Shown here: piece after piece, positions 44,750-53,997 of the stretch | How the letters are laid out: each line of letters begins with the position of its first letter | How positions within the stretch are numbered: position 1 is the stretch's first letter | DNA from: CBDFLD01 sp965249005 | Lineage (GTDB): Bacteria > Acidobacteriota > UBA6911 | Reading direction: 5' to 3' | DNA: 64,000 bases | NCBI GenBank assembly: GCA_965249005.1 | Contig: CBDFLD010000022.1 | Location: 372,001 to 436,000 of the forward strand | Position numbers and translations under genes: made by a program | Notes under the pieces: generated by a model | Databases searched by the model: none | What the model was told of the DNA's origin: nothing | The model's input: only the letters and a program-made list of their open reading frames with translations

Positions 44750-46054
44750 ATGATTTTCCGACTGGTGCTGATTGTAGCCATGACGAGCGTCGGCTATGCA
44801 CAGCAATACAGTACGAACGAAGACCCACGATTAGCGGCCTACGTCGAAAAGGCCTTGGAACGGAACCCGATCGTGCGTGAGTCCTTTGCAAGGTATCGTG
44901 CCTCTCAGCAAAGACTCCCTCAGGTGAGTTCCCTGCCGGATCCCGTCTTTGGCGTGACACAGTATCTGCGCAACCCGGAGACAAGGGTGGGCCCCCAGAC
45001 CACGATGCTCAGCATTTCGCAAAAATTTCCCTGGTTCGGAAAACGCGGAGACAAGGAAGGGGTCGCGGCAAAGGAAGCCGCCGTCGTCATGCAGAAGCAC
45101 GAAACTCGAAAGTTGGAGCTCGTCCGGCAGGTCAAGCTTGCCTACTACTCATTGGCCTACATCGACCGGGCCATCGGCATCACGCGAGAAGATCTATCGG
45201 TTCTGGAGCACTATGAATCGCTGGCCCAGTCCCGCTATTCACAAGGGATAGGCCTGCAACAGGCCGTCATCAAGTTGCAGGCGGAGATGACACGCGACCA
45301 TAACCGGCTGGAAGCGTTGCGAAGCCAGCGAGTCGACGGTGAAGCAGCGCTGAACAGCTTGATGGATCTTCCGGCCTATTCACCCGTCGGACCCATCACG
45401 CTGACCAGCGCAACGCTGCCTGGCACCCCACAGAGTCCCGGGCAAACCACCAGCCAGGTCCTGCTGGATCAACTCTACAAGCAGGCGCGCGACTCCCGTC
45501 CGGAAGTAACGGCAACGCTACTGAAGATCGAACGCGACGAGAAGCGCATCCAGCTGGCTCGGAAGGATTACTGGCCGGACTTCACCGTTGGTGCGGGTTT
45601 CGTCAACGTCCTGGGTCGCAGGGATCCCGGCGGAAGGCTGATTCGGCCGGATCAAAACGGCAAGAACGTCTGGAGTCTGAGCTTTGGAATGAATATCCCG
45701 ATCCGTCGGCGCAAATATGACGCCGCGATCCTGGAAGCCACCGAGTCGAAGATCGCCTCGAGAGAAGAGTATCGCAACGTCCTCAATACGATCGAGGCCT
45801 CAATTCGTGCCATTGGCTTTCGCATCGCGTCGCTCGCCGAGCAAATGAAACTGTTCGAGCAAACTTTGTTGCCGCAGGCGGAACAAGCCGTCCGGTCCAC
45901 GGAAGCAGCTTACTCTACCGGGACCGTCGGAGTCTTGGATCTCTTGGACAGTGAGCGTGTGCTCCTGGACGTCCGGCTGGGACTCGCGAGACTAATGAGC
46001 GACTACATGAAATCCCGGACCGAGATGGAACGTGCCATCGGTGCCCCTTTCTAG
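44750..46054 (+). CDS. TolC-family outer-membrane factor of metal efflux system
   Basis: 434 residues from ATG at 44750 with GGAGG upstream. Signal peptide MIFRLVLIVAMTSVGYA. Two repeats of the outer-membrane-factor fold: long alpha-helical segments such as KLELVRQVKLAYYSLAYID and VLNTIEASIRAIGFRIASLAEQ, separated by strands ending in FTVGAGFVNVLG and LSFGMNIPI. It forms the channel of a tripartite pump. Ten bases separate its stop from the adaptor gene start. Confidence 0.88.
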   Translation: MIFRLVLIVAMTSVGYAQQYSTNEDPRLAAYVEKALERNPIVRESFARYRASQQRLPQVSSLPDPVFGVTQYLRNPETRVGPQTTMLSISQKFPWFGKRGDKEGVAAKEAAVVMQKHETRKLELVRQVKLAYYSLAYIDRAIGITREDLSVLEHYESLAQSRYSQGIGLQQAVIKLQAEMTRDHNRLEALRSQRVDGEAALNSLMDLPAYSPVGPITLTSATLPGTPQSPGQTTSQVLLDQLYKQARDSRPEVTATLLKIERDEKRIQLARKDYWPDFTVGAGFVNVLGRRDPGGRLIRPDQNGKNVWSLSFGMNIPIRRRKYDAAILEATESKIASREEYRNVLNTIEASIRAIGFRIASLAEQMKLFEQTLLPQAEQAVRSTEAAYSTGTVGVLDLLDSERVLLDVRLGLARLMSDYMKSRTEMERAIGAPF

Positions 46055-46064
46055 GAGGTCGACC

Positions 46065-47546
46065 ATGCAATCGCCAACAACATCAACCCGCTGGACATTG
46101 GTCGTTTTCGCTTTCCTGCTTGGCGTCACCCTTCCTGTCCTGCTGGTGTGGAATCCCGGAAGCTGGGACTGGGCCGATACCCTCATCGCGCAACTTCCGC
46201 CGACGGGAGGCAATAGCCCCATGTCCACTGATTCCGCCAACGAGGGTGAGAAACAGTTGTGGACGTGTGGCATGCATCCACAGGTGATTCAAGAAGAGCC
46301 TGGAGGCTGCCCCATCTGCCAAATGAAGTTGACCCCGATCAAACGGGACGAGCCGTCGGGCGAGCATTCCGCGGAGGGGAAAGAGAAATCGATCAAATAT
46401 TGGCGAGCGCCCATGGACCCCGACTATGTTTCCGACAAGCCGGGAAAATCACCCATGGGGATGGACTTGATACCGGTCTACGAAGAAGAGCAACCCGAGG
46501 TGACCGGCATCCGGGTTGATCCCAGTTTTCTGCAAAACTTTGCCATTCGAACGGCGGTGGTGGAGAAAGGAACGATTCCCGTCGAGATCCGCACGATCGG
46601 TACCCTGGGATACAACGAGAAGAAGATCGTCTCCATCAACACGAAATTCGAAGGATGGATCGAAAAGGCCCACGTCAACTACATGGGTGAGGCCGTTCGG
46701 AAAGGTCAAGTTCTGTTCGAGATCTTCAGTCCGACGCTGGTCACCACCCAGAAGGAGTACCTCGCCGCGATCGACTACCTCGACAAGCTCTCAACCGGTG
46801 GAACGCAGGATGCAATCGATCGAGCCCGGTCTCTGGTTCAGTCGTCTCGCGAGCGCCTCCGCTTCTGGGACATCACGGACGAACAAATCGACGCATTACG
46901 AGCCAGCGGGTCGATCACCCGCACCCTCAAGATCTTTTCACCCGTTTCGGGTCTTGTCATCGACAAGATGGGTGACTCGCTGGAAGGAATGAAGCTGACG
47001 CCCGGAATGAACGTTTACAAGCTGGCCGACCTCTCGACGGTATGGGCGGAGATGGAGGTCTTCGAGCATCAGATTCAATTCATCCGTCCCGGCCTGAGGG
47101 CGGCCATCACTGTGGACGCTTTTCCTGGCCGCCGATGGACCGGAAAGATCCAGTATCTGAACCCGACGATGAATCCGCAGACCCGGACGTTGAAAGCATT
47201 CGTGGAAATCCGGAACCCCAACTGGAAGCTGAGGCCGGAGATGTATGCCAACATCGAAATCCAGGTGCCCGCGGTCTCCGGCGCGGTCCGCGTGCCGAAT
47301 GAGGCCATCCTCCACAGCGGAGAAAGAAGCGTGGTCATCGTCCAAAAGGGCCCAGGAGTGTTCGATGCCCGGGAGGTGTCGCTGGGATCCATCGGGGGTG
47401 GTTTTCGCGAGATACGACAAGGTCTCCAAGCCGGAGAGACGATCGTGACCTCGTCGCAATTCTTGATCGACTCGGAAAGCAATCTCAAGGAAGCAATCAG
47501 CAAGATGCTGTCGGAAAGAACCCAAGCGGTCCACCAAGAGAATTGA
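46065..47546 (+). CDS. CusB/CzcB-type periplasmic adaptor with metal-binding N-domain
   Basis: 493 residues from ATG at 46065 (AGGAGG upstream). One N-terminal membrane anchor (VVFAFLLGVTLPVLLVW), then a heavy-metal-binding domain WTCGMHPQVIQEEPGGCPIC with Cys68, Met70, His71, Cys82, Cys85, and a second half-domain YWRAPMDPDYVSDKPGKSPMG. The barrel-sandwich (GWIEKAHVNYMGEAVRKGQVL) and beta-barrel (VWAEMEVFEHQIQFIRPG) domains are standard. The cysteine/methionine/histidine set fits copper or silver better than divalent zinc, though sequence alone does not settle it. Confidence 0.92.
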   Translation: MQSPTTSTRWTLVVFAFLLGVTLPVLLVWNPGSWDWADTLIAQLPPTGGNSPMSTDSANEGEKQLWTCGMHPQVIQEEPGGCPICQMKLTPIKRDEPSGEHSAEGKEKSIKYWRAPMDPDYVSDKPGKSPMGMDLIPVYEEEQPEVTGIRVDPSFLQNFAIRTAVVEKGTIPVEIRTIGTLGYNEKKIVSINTKFEGWIEKAHVNYMGEAVRKGQVLFEIFSPTLVTTQKEYLAAIDYLDKLSTGGTQDAIDRARSLVQSSRERLRFWDITDEQIDALRASGSITRTLKIFSPVSGLVIDKMGDSLEGMKLTPGMNVYKLADLSTVWAEMEVFEHQIQFIRPGLRAAITVDAFPGRRWTGKIQYLNPTMNPQTRTLKAFVEIRNPNWKLRPEMYANIEIQVPAVSGAVRVPNEAILHSGERSVVIVQKGPGVFDAREVSLGSIGGGFREIRQGLQAGETIVTSSQFLIDSESNLKEAISKMLSERTQAVHQEN

Positions 47547-47564
47547 GGACACACAGGAGGGATT

Positions 47565-50500
47565 ATGTTCGGTCGAGTCATCGAGTGGTCGATTGAGAAC
47601 AAGTTCCTGGTCTTGCTGACCACACTCTTTTTGATTGTCGCCGGAATCTACTCCGTTCAGCAAACCCCGCTGGACGCCATACCAGACCTTTCCGACGTGC
47701 AGGTGATCATCTATACCGAGTACCCGGGCCAGGCCCCGCAGATCGTGGAAGACCAGGTCACCTATCCGCTGACAACTCAAATGCTGGCGGTCCCATTCGC
47801 CAAGGTGGTACGGGGCTATTCTTTCTTCGGCTTCTCCTTTGTCTACATCATATTCGAAGATGGAACCGACATGTACTGGGCTCGCAGCCGGGTTCTCGAG
47901 TACTTGAACTACGTCTCGGGCCGATTGCCCCGAGGAGTCACACCCACATTGGGCCCCGACGCCACAGGAGTGGGATGGGCGTTCATGTACGTGCTCAAAT
48001 CGGATCAGCATGACCTCAGTCAGCTCCGCTCGATCCAGGACTGGTACATGAAGTACGAGTTGGTCAGCGTGCCGGGCGTCTCGGAAGTGGCGAGCGTTGG
48101 AGGCTTCGTTCGCCAGTATCAGGTCACAATCGATCCCAACCGGCTGCGAGCCTACAACATTCCAATATCGAAGATCCGGACGGCGATCCGGCGTAGCAAC
48201 AACGACGTCGGCGGACGGCTCCTGGAAATCTCCGAGAAAGAATTCATGATTCGCGGACGCGGCTACATTAGCTCCCTCGACGACCTGCGTGCCATCGCCC
48301 TAGGAGTGGATGGGCACGGCACTCCTATCTTGCTTCGAGATATCGCCACGGTTCAGTTCGGTCCCGAGATCCGCCGGGGGCTGGCCGAATGGGATGGCGA
48401 AGGAGAGGTCGTCGGTGGAATCATCGTCATGCGATACGGAGCCAACGCCAGGCAGGTTATCTCCGATGTCAAAGAGCGTTTAGAACAACTAAAGAGCGGG
48501 TTGCCCGAGGGCGTCGATATCGAAGTCGCTTACGATCGTTCTGCGCTCATCGAGCGGGCAGTGGCCACCCTCGAGGAGAAGCTTCTGGAAGAAAGCATCG
48601 CGGTGGCCTTGGTCTGCGTGATTTTCTTGCTCCATTTCAGGAGTGCGCTCGTGGCCATCGTCACCCTCCCGGTCGCCGTCCTGATGTCGTTCATCATCAT
48701 GAATCAGCAAGGAATCAACTCCAATATCATGTCCCTGGGAGGGATCGCGATCGCCATCGGAGCTATGGTCGATGCGGCCATCATCATGATCGAGAACGCC
48801 CACAAGCACATGGAGGAAGACGCAGGTAAAAAGGAGCACTGGCGTATCATCACCGACGCCGCGGTCGAAGTGGGTCCCGCGCTGTTCTACTCGCTTCTCG
48901 TTATCACGGTCTCGTTCCTTCCAGTTTTTACCCTCCAGGCTCAAGAAGGAAGACTCTTCAAGCCACTGGCCTTCACCAAGACCTATTCCATGGCGGCATC
49001 CGCCTTGCTGTCCATCACCCTGATTCCCGTTTTGATGGGGTATTTGGTTCGCGGGCGCATCCTTCCGGAGCGCAAGAATCCGATCAACCGGCTGCTTATT
49101 TGGATTTATCATCCTGTTCTGGAATTCGTCATGCGCTTCAAATGGCCGGTCCTGGTTCTGGTGCTGGCCATCATGGCCGTCACCGTCATTCCATACAGCC
49201 AACTTGGCTCCGAGTTCATGCCCCCGTTGTGGGAAGGAGATCTGCTCTACATGCCTACCACCCTGCCGGGAATCTCCATTACCAAGGCGAGGGAGCTTCT
49301 GCAGCAGACCGACAAGATCATTCGGAGCTTTCCCGAAGTGCATCATGTGATGGGAAAGATCGGACGGGCGGAGACAGCGACCGACCCGGCGCCGCTTTCC
49401 ATGATTGAAACCACGATCATGCTCAAGCCGGAGAGCGAGTGGCGAGAAGGCATGACCAAAGAGAAGCTCACCGACGAGCTCAATGCAGCGATTCAGATTC
49501 CGGGCCTGACCAACGCCTGGACGATGCCAATCAAGACGAGGATCGATATGCTCTCCACGGGCATCAAAACCCCCGTGGGAATCAAGCTGGCGGGACCCGA
49601 CCTGAAGGTTCTCGAGGATCTGGGGAAAGAGGTCGAGCGGGTTGTTCGGAGGGTACCCGGCACACTCAGTGTCTATGCAGAGCGTGTCATGGGAGGCAAC
49701 TATCTCGATTTTGAAATCGACCGCCAGTCCATCGCCCGTTATGGACTCACGGTCGGGGATGTTCAAGATGTCATCCAATCCGCCATCGGAGGGATGAATG
49801 TCACCACAACCGTGGAGGGTCTCGAGCGCTATCCCGTAAATATTCGGTATAGTCGCGAGCTGCGCGACAATCTAGATATGCTGTCCGAAGTCCTGGTGCC
49901 AACTCCCACTGGGATGCAGATTCCTCTCGGACAACTCGCCAACCTCCGGTTCGTGACTGGTCCCCCTGGAATCAAGAGTGAAAATGCGCGGCCCAATGCA
50001 TGGATCTACGTAGACCTTCGAGGCGTCGATGTCGGGACCTACGTAGCCAACGCGAGAAAAGCCGTCGCGGAGCAAATCGAGGTTCCCGTCGGGTACACGA
50101 TCAATTGGAGCGGACAGTACGAGTATATGCAGCGAGCGCAGGAGAGGTTGCTGCTCGTCATTCCCGCAACCATCCTGATCATCTTTGTGATCCTGTTCAT
50201 CAATACGAAATCGATCATCAAAACCGCGATTGTATTCCTGGCGGTTCCCTTCTCCCTGGTGGGGGCCATCTGGCTGCTATACCTCCTCGACTACAACATG
50301 AGTATTGCCGTCTGGGTCGGAATTATTGCCCTGGCGGGGCTCGACGCGGAGACCGGGGTGGTCATGTTGCTCTACCTGGATCACGCATATGAGAAGTTTC
50401 TCAAGCGAGGTGTCCTGCGCACGCGCAACGATCTTGCCGACGCGATCTACGATGGAGCAGCAAAGCGTGTTCGCCCCAAGGTCATGACGATCAGCGTCAT

Positions 50501-50708
50501 CCTCGCCGGCCTACTTCCAATCCTATGGAGTCACGGAACCGGGGCGGACGTCATGAAGCGGATCGCAACCCCGATGGTCGGGGGCGTCGTCACTTCGGGA
50601 ATCATGGAACTGGCCGTTTATCCCGTCATCTTCTACCTGTGGAAGTGTCGTGGTCTCGAGAAGGGAACGCGTTTCACGGGCTTTCATCACCTGAAGGAGA
50701 AAGCATGA
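47565..50708 (+). CDS. cusA: CusA-type heavy-metal RND efflux pump
   Basis: 1047 residues, full length; AGGAGGG precedes the ATG. Twelve membrane helices in the RND arrangement. SLGGIAIAIGAMVDAAIIMIE includes the proton-relay aspartate of helix 4. The porter region has GRAETATDPAPLSMIETTIM, close to the segment of CusA that holds a copper-binding methionine, and NAWTMPIKTRIDMLSTGIK. I therefore favour the Cu/Ag subgroup over Zn/Co. Works with the TolC-family channel and the adaptor just upstream. Confidence 0.92.
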   Translation: MFGRVIEWSIENKFLVLLTTLFLIVAGIYSVQQTPLDAIPDLSDVQVIIYTEYPGQAPQIVEDQVTYPLTTQMLAVPFAKVVRGYSFFGFSFVYIIFEDGTDMYWARSRVLEYLNYVSGRLPRGVTPTLGPDATGVGWAFMYVLKSDQHDLSQLRSIQDWYMKYELVSVPGVSEVASVGGFVRQYQVTIDPNRLRAYNIPISKIRTAIRRSNNDVGGRLLEISEKEFMIRGRGYISSLDDLRAIALGVDGHGTPILLRDIATVQFGPEIRRGLAEWDGEGEVVGGIIVMRYGANARQVISDVKERLEQLKSGLPEGVDIEVAYDRSALIERAVATLEEKLLEESIAVALVCVIFLLHFRSALVAIVTLPVAVLMSFIIMNQQGINSNIMSLGGIAIAIGAMVDAAIIMIENAHKHMEEDAGKKEHWRIITDAAVEVGPALFYSLLVITVSFLPVFTLQAQEGRLFKPLAFTKTYSMAASALLSITLIPVLMGYLVRGRILPERKNPINRLLIWIYHPVLEFVMRFKWPVLVLVLAIMAVTVIPYSQLGSEFMPPLWEGDLLYMPTTLPGISITKARELLQQTDKIIRSFPEVHHVMGKIGRAETATDPAPLSMIETTIMLKPESEWREGMTKEKLTDELNAAIQIPGLTNAWTMPIKTRIDMLSTGIKTPVGIKLAGPDLKVLEDLGKEVERVVRRVPGTLSVYAERVMGGNYLDFEIDRQSIARYGLTVGDVQDVIQSAIGGMNVTTTVEGLERYPVNIRYSRELRDNLDMLSEVLVPTPTGMQIPLGQLANLRFVTGPPGIKSENARPNAWIYVDLRGVDVGTYVANARKAVAEQIEVPVGYTINWSGQYEYMQRAQERLLLVIPATILIIFVILFINTKSIIKTAIVFLAVPFSLVGAIWLLYLLDYNMSIAVWVGIIALAGLDAETGVVMLLYLDHAYEKFLKRGVLRTRNDLADAIYDGAAKRVRPKVMTISVILAGLLPILWSHGTGADVMKRIATPMVGGVVTSGIMELAVYPVIFYLWKCRGLEKGTRFTGFHHLKEKA

Positions 50709-51406
50709 GATATCTACTCCTCTGGACCATTTGGATCGTTTGTCTGCACCCGCTTTCAGCCCAGACATTTTCGGTAACACACGAAAAGCGCATGTGGCGA
50801 GACAAGAAGGTGACCCTTGAAATCACTGAAGGGGGGATCGTCTACAAGGCCGGGAAAGAAGAAGATGCCCGTACCTGGAAGTACGAAGACATCCAGATCT
50901 TCGATCGGATCAGCGAGAAAGAATTCACGATCCTCACCTACGAAGATCAGTCGATGCTCATGGGTCGAGATCGTCAGTATCACTTCGTCATCACGGAGGG
51001 ATCACTGACCGACGAAATCTTTCACGAGATTACTCGTCGCATGAAGGATTCGATAACCAATCGGGTTGTCCGCGAAGTCGCGGAGGTCGAATTTGAAGTC
51101 CCCGTCAAGCACCTGCACACTTTCGGAGGATGCGAAGGGACACTGCGCTTTACCTCGGATCGGATTTTGTATGCGACGGAATACAAGAAGGATGCGCGGG
51201 AATGGCTTGTGACACGGGACGTGCAATCGGTCTGGTCGACGGGTCGATACCATCTCGAGGTCCACGTCTATGACAACAACCGTAGACAGTTCAGCCGCAA
51301 CCGCACCTACAGGTTCGACCTGAAGGATTCCCTGGATCCCAAACTGTATCGGGCGCTGAAGCTGAGGCTCTTCGAACTGGAAAAGACCCACCTCCCGCTC
51401 GAGTAG
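50705..51406 (+). CDS. Small exported protein ending the metal efflux operon
   Basis: 233 residues from ATG at 50705, whose ATGA overlaps the pump's stop codon, with AAGGAG upstream. Signal peptide MRYLLLWTIWIVCLHPLSA. The mature part is beta-rich with two similar halves: KKVTLEITEGGIVYKAGKEE and LHTFGGCEGTLRFTSDRILY each followed by an Ala-Arg-x-Trp (DARTWKYEDIQ, DAREWLVTRDVQ), suggesting two PH-like domains. No metal motif is seen. Translational coupling to the pump implies a linked role, but the function is unknown. Confidence 0.7.
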   Translation: MRYLLLWTIWIVCLHPLSAQTFSVTHEKRMWRDKKVTLEITEGGIVYKAGKEEDARTWKYEDIQIFDRISEKEFTILTYEDQSMLMGRDRQYHFVITEGSLTDEIFHEITRRMKDSITNRVVREVAEVEFEVPVKHLHTFGGCEGTLRFTSDRILYATEYKKDAREWLVTRDVQSVWSTGRYHLEVHVYDNNRRQFSRNRTYRFDLKDSLDPKLYRALKLRLFELEKTHLPLE

Positions 51407-51432
51407 GCCGCTCACGCCGTGAGCGGCTTTTT
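51407..51432 (+). terminator. Rho-independent terminator after the metal efflux operon
   Basis: Perfect 9-bp stem GCCGCTCAC / GTGAGCGGC with loop GCC at 51407-51427, followed by five T at 51428-51432. It begins at the stop codon of the last gene. The reverse complement also forms the stem, but the strong T-run favours the plus strand. Confidence 0.92.
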
Positions 51433-51468
51433 GTTCGATTCGGGCGTCTCTCGGAGAGACGACTAGCT

Positions 51469-51925
51469 TCAGTCGAGAGAGTCTTCGTCAAAGCCGAAGA
51501 AGCTTACCCAGTCGTCGACATCGACCTTCTCTTCGTTTTTCCCGGACCGCGGGGACCTGGCCGATACGTTCATTTTTCGAGGAGAACTCCTTCCAGTTGA
51601 TCGCCTTGGAGCCGATATTCCGGCACCGACGCTGGAGATCGAGATCGTTAGTGACAACGATGACCTCCGCCGGCTTTGCTGCTTCTCCGAGCCGGCGTTG
51701 AATCAAGTCATCCGTGGAAAGTGGCGCACTGTAGCGAACAGAAATACCACGAGCGGGTGCCATTAGATCCGCATCGTCCCCATCGAAGAAGACCACGAAT
51801 CCTCCTCGGAGGCTGGCAAATTGACTGAGCTGTCTGAGAAATGCCCGCCGAGTCTTTTGGTCTTTTTCTGCCGCTTCCACGGACTGACCGATCAGATTGT
51901 TCCCGTCGAACCAGTAGGGGGACAT
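51469..51925 (-). pseudogene. NYN-domain (YacP-like) RNase, frameshifted near its 3' end
   Basis: From ATG at 51925: YWFDGNNLIG, FVVFFDGDDADL and VIVVTNDLDLQRRCR are the conserved Asp-bearing motifs of NYN/PIN-like ribonucleases. Up to about SKAINWKEFSSK the frame is normal. After a run of five A at about 51567 the third-position GC pattern jumps to another frame, which continues NEEKVDVDDWVSFFGFDED and stops at 51469, whereas the original frame runs to 51488 with unlikely Arg-rich text. Removing one A joins the two. True mutation or sequencing/assembly error. Confidence 0.7.
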
Positions 51926-52005
51926 GGAATTCTTTTAGGTTGGCCCACTGCAACTCACGGCGTGAGTTGCCTACGCTTTCCTGGACCCAATACGGGAAGC
52001 GGCGC

Positions 52006-52488
52006 TCAGCGCCCTAATCGGTCGGAACGCAAAACGTCCCCGCCGTGCTCACGCTGAAAGCGGAGTGCTTTCGTTCTGGTCTCAAAGGCGAAAATACTCG
52101 GGGAGCAGCGATCGAAATCCAACCTTCCCGCTTGCTTGTTTTCATCCATATGGGTGTGGCCGCGGAGGCAGTAGTTCAAACCGCTGCCCTCGACGAGATA
52201 CGCGTCGTCTGGGCGCAGTGAATCCCCCGTATCGAAATCCGAGAATTCGACGATCCTGGCGGCAGTTCCGGTCTGAATATGTTGCCGAATCACACAGGTG
52301 GGACAGCAGAAAACCTGCTTCCGTCCCTCCGCCAGACCAACGGTCCGGCTCGTTGATTGAATCTCCCGCTCACAGGCGGTGCAGAATTGATCCGAAGAGA
52401 CCGTGTAGACTTCCCAGCCCACGAATGCGATAGCAAGAGCCATCAAGACCAGGATCGAAATCCCAAAAGCGGTGCGTCGGACACTCAT
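52006..52488 (-). CDS. NosL-like copper-binding protein
   Basis: 160 residues from ATG at 52488 (start of the hydrophobic segment TAFGISILVLMALAIAFVGW). After the anchor come DQFCTACEREI, CCPTCV and AYLVEGSGLNYC, then SPSIFAFETRTKALRFQREHGG, which resembles the C-terminal end of NosL-type proteins (FAFAS..EAEAFAKEHGG pattern). NosL delivers copper to nitrous-oxide reductase, but no nos genes are seen. Its position near the Cus-type operon suggests copper handling in general (inference). Confidence 0.55.
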   Translation of the reverse strand: MSVRRTAFGISILVLMALAIAFVGWEVYTVSSDQFCTACEREIQSTSRTVGLAEGRKQVFCCPTCVIRQHIQTGTAARIVEFSDFDTGDSLRPDDAYLVEGSGLNYCLRGHTHMDENKQAGRLDFDRCSPSIFAFETRTKALRFQREHGGDVLRSDRLGR

Positions 52489-52659
52489 TTTCTTGCCAGC
52501 TGGCCGTTCCAAGCGACAGGAACTTGGTGGACCCAGAATCCAAAACATTAGCTTAGCACAGTGGGTTTGAATGAGTTACCATTACGCTGCCAGCAAGCAA
52601 TTCTGACGACTCCCCTCGGTCGACCGGGGGAAAGAAACCCAGCTTCCATGGAGGTGGCG

Positions 52660-53994
52660 ATGAGTTCCACGAGACGTAGCTTTCTCAAACGCTCGGCCAT
52701 GGCCGCAGCTGCCACCGGCGCACCTGCACTATTCATCCGAAACGCATACAGTCGAAGCGCCGGGGGTACTTCACCCAACGACAAGATCGTCGTCGGCGCG
52801 ATCGGTGTCAACAGCATGGGCTTCAGAGACCTTCGCTCCCTGCTCAAGGTGCCCAACGTGGAGTGTGGTGCCCTGTGCGATGTAGATCAGAACGTGCTCA
52901 CGAAGCGGGCTTCCGAGGTACAAGAGATCACCTCGGTCAAGCCAGCCGTCTACGGGGACTATCGACAGCTCCTGGACAACAAGGAGATCGACGCAGTCGT
53001 CATCGGAAGCCCGGATCACTGGCACTGCCTACAGATGATCCATGCATGCGAAGCCGGGAAGGACGTGTACGTCGAAAAACCAATCGCCCTGAACATCGAG
53101 GAGTGCCAACTGATGATCCGGGCCGCGAAAAGATACGGCAGGGTAGTTCAAGTCGGCCAATGGCAGCGCAGCGGCAAGCACTGGGACGAGGCGGTCGCCT
53201 TCGTTCACTCGGGAAAACTGGGAAGGATCCGGGCCGTTCGGGCCTGGGCCTATATGTCCGGGATGCCCGAGGTCCCTGACATCCCGGACGAAGCCGTTCC
53301 GGACGGGGTCAACTACGACATGTGGCTGGGACCCGCCCGTAAGCGACCGTTCAACAGGAACCGATTTCATTTCAACTTTCGATGGTACTGGGACTATGCC
53401 GGCGGGCTGATGACCGACTGGGGTGTCCATCTCATCGACATCGCGCTATACGGTATGCGGGCCAAGGCGCCCAGGAGCGTGGTAGCGAATGGGGGCAAGT
53501 TTGCCTATCCCGATGACGCGCAGGAAACCCCCGACACGCTTCAGACTATCTACGAGTACGATGACTTTTCCATGATCTGGGAGCATGCCGTGGGAATCGC
53601 GCTCGGGCCTTTTCAGCGGTCGCATGGGGTGGCATTCATCGGCAACAATGGGACCCTCGTGGTAGACCGTTCCCAGTGGGAGATATATCCGGAAGTCAAG
53701 GGGGAAGCGTACAAGATGGAGGCCCGTCCAGTCCGCAAAGGGAATCCCGCCGAGAGGGGACTCGATCAGCATACGATGAATTTCATCGAGTGCATGAGGA
53801 CACGGGAACGTACGCGGTGCGACATCGAAACAGGAAGCATCGCGGCCGTGAATTCCATGCTCGGAAATATTGCTTTCCGCACCGACGGCAAAGTCCACTG
53901 GGACGCTGGCAAGATGAGGTTCGACAAGAACGATCGCGCAAACGAGTTGACCCGTGCCAGGTACCGAAAACCGTGGAAGTTGCCAAAGGTATAG
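52660..53994 (+). CDS. Gfo/Idh/MocA-family oxidoreductase, Tat-exported
   Basis: 444 residues from ATG at 52660 (GGAGG upstream). Twin-arginine signal STRRSFLKRSAMAAAATGA. Rossmann part IVVGAIGVNSMGFRDLR, then AVVIGSPDHWHCLQM and DVYVEKPIALN, the EKP motif being the catalytic lysine region. The C-terminal sheet WYWDYAGGLMTDWGVHLIDIAL is common to the family. Four bases separate it from a DUF1080 gene, as in gene pairs that make and break 3-keto glycosides. First gene of a catabolic run. Confidence 0.93.
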   Translation: MSSTRRSFLKRSAMAAAATGAPALFIRNAYSRSAGGTSPNDKIVVGAIGVNSMGFRDLRSLLKVPNVECGALCDVDQNVLTKRASEVQEITSVKPAVYGDYRQLLDNKEIDAVVIGSPDHWHCLQMIHACEAGKDVYVEKPIALNIEECQLMIRAAKRYGRVVQVGQWQRSGKHWDEAVAFVHSGKLGRIRAVRAWAYMSGMPEVPDIPDEAVPDGVNYDMWLGPARKRPFNRNRFHFNFRWYWDYAGGLMTDWGVHLIDIALYGMRAKAPRSVVANGGKFAYPDDAQETPDTLQTIYEYDDFSMIWEHAVGIALGPFQRSHGVAFIGNNGTLVVDRSQWEIYPEVKGEAYKMEARPVRKGNPAERGLDQHTMNFIECMRTRERTRCDIETGSIAAVNSMLGNIAFRTDGKVHWDAGKMRFDKNDRANELTRARYRKPWKLPKV

Positions 53995-53997
53995 ACC

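Noticed and set aside
48489..49778. 429-codon minus-strand frame opposite the RND pump gene
   Set aside because: His/Asp-rich antisense text of a well-defined pump gene; could be mistaken for a metal-binding protein.
51445..51461. CGTCTCTCGGAGAGACG palindrome as a terminator for the minus-strand NYN gene
   Set aside because: No T-run follows on the minus strand.
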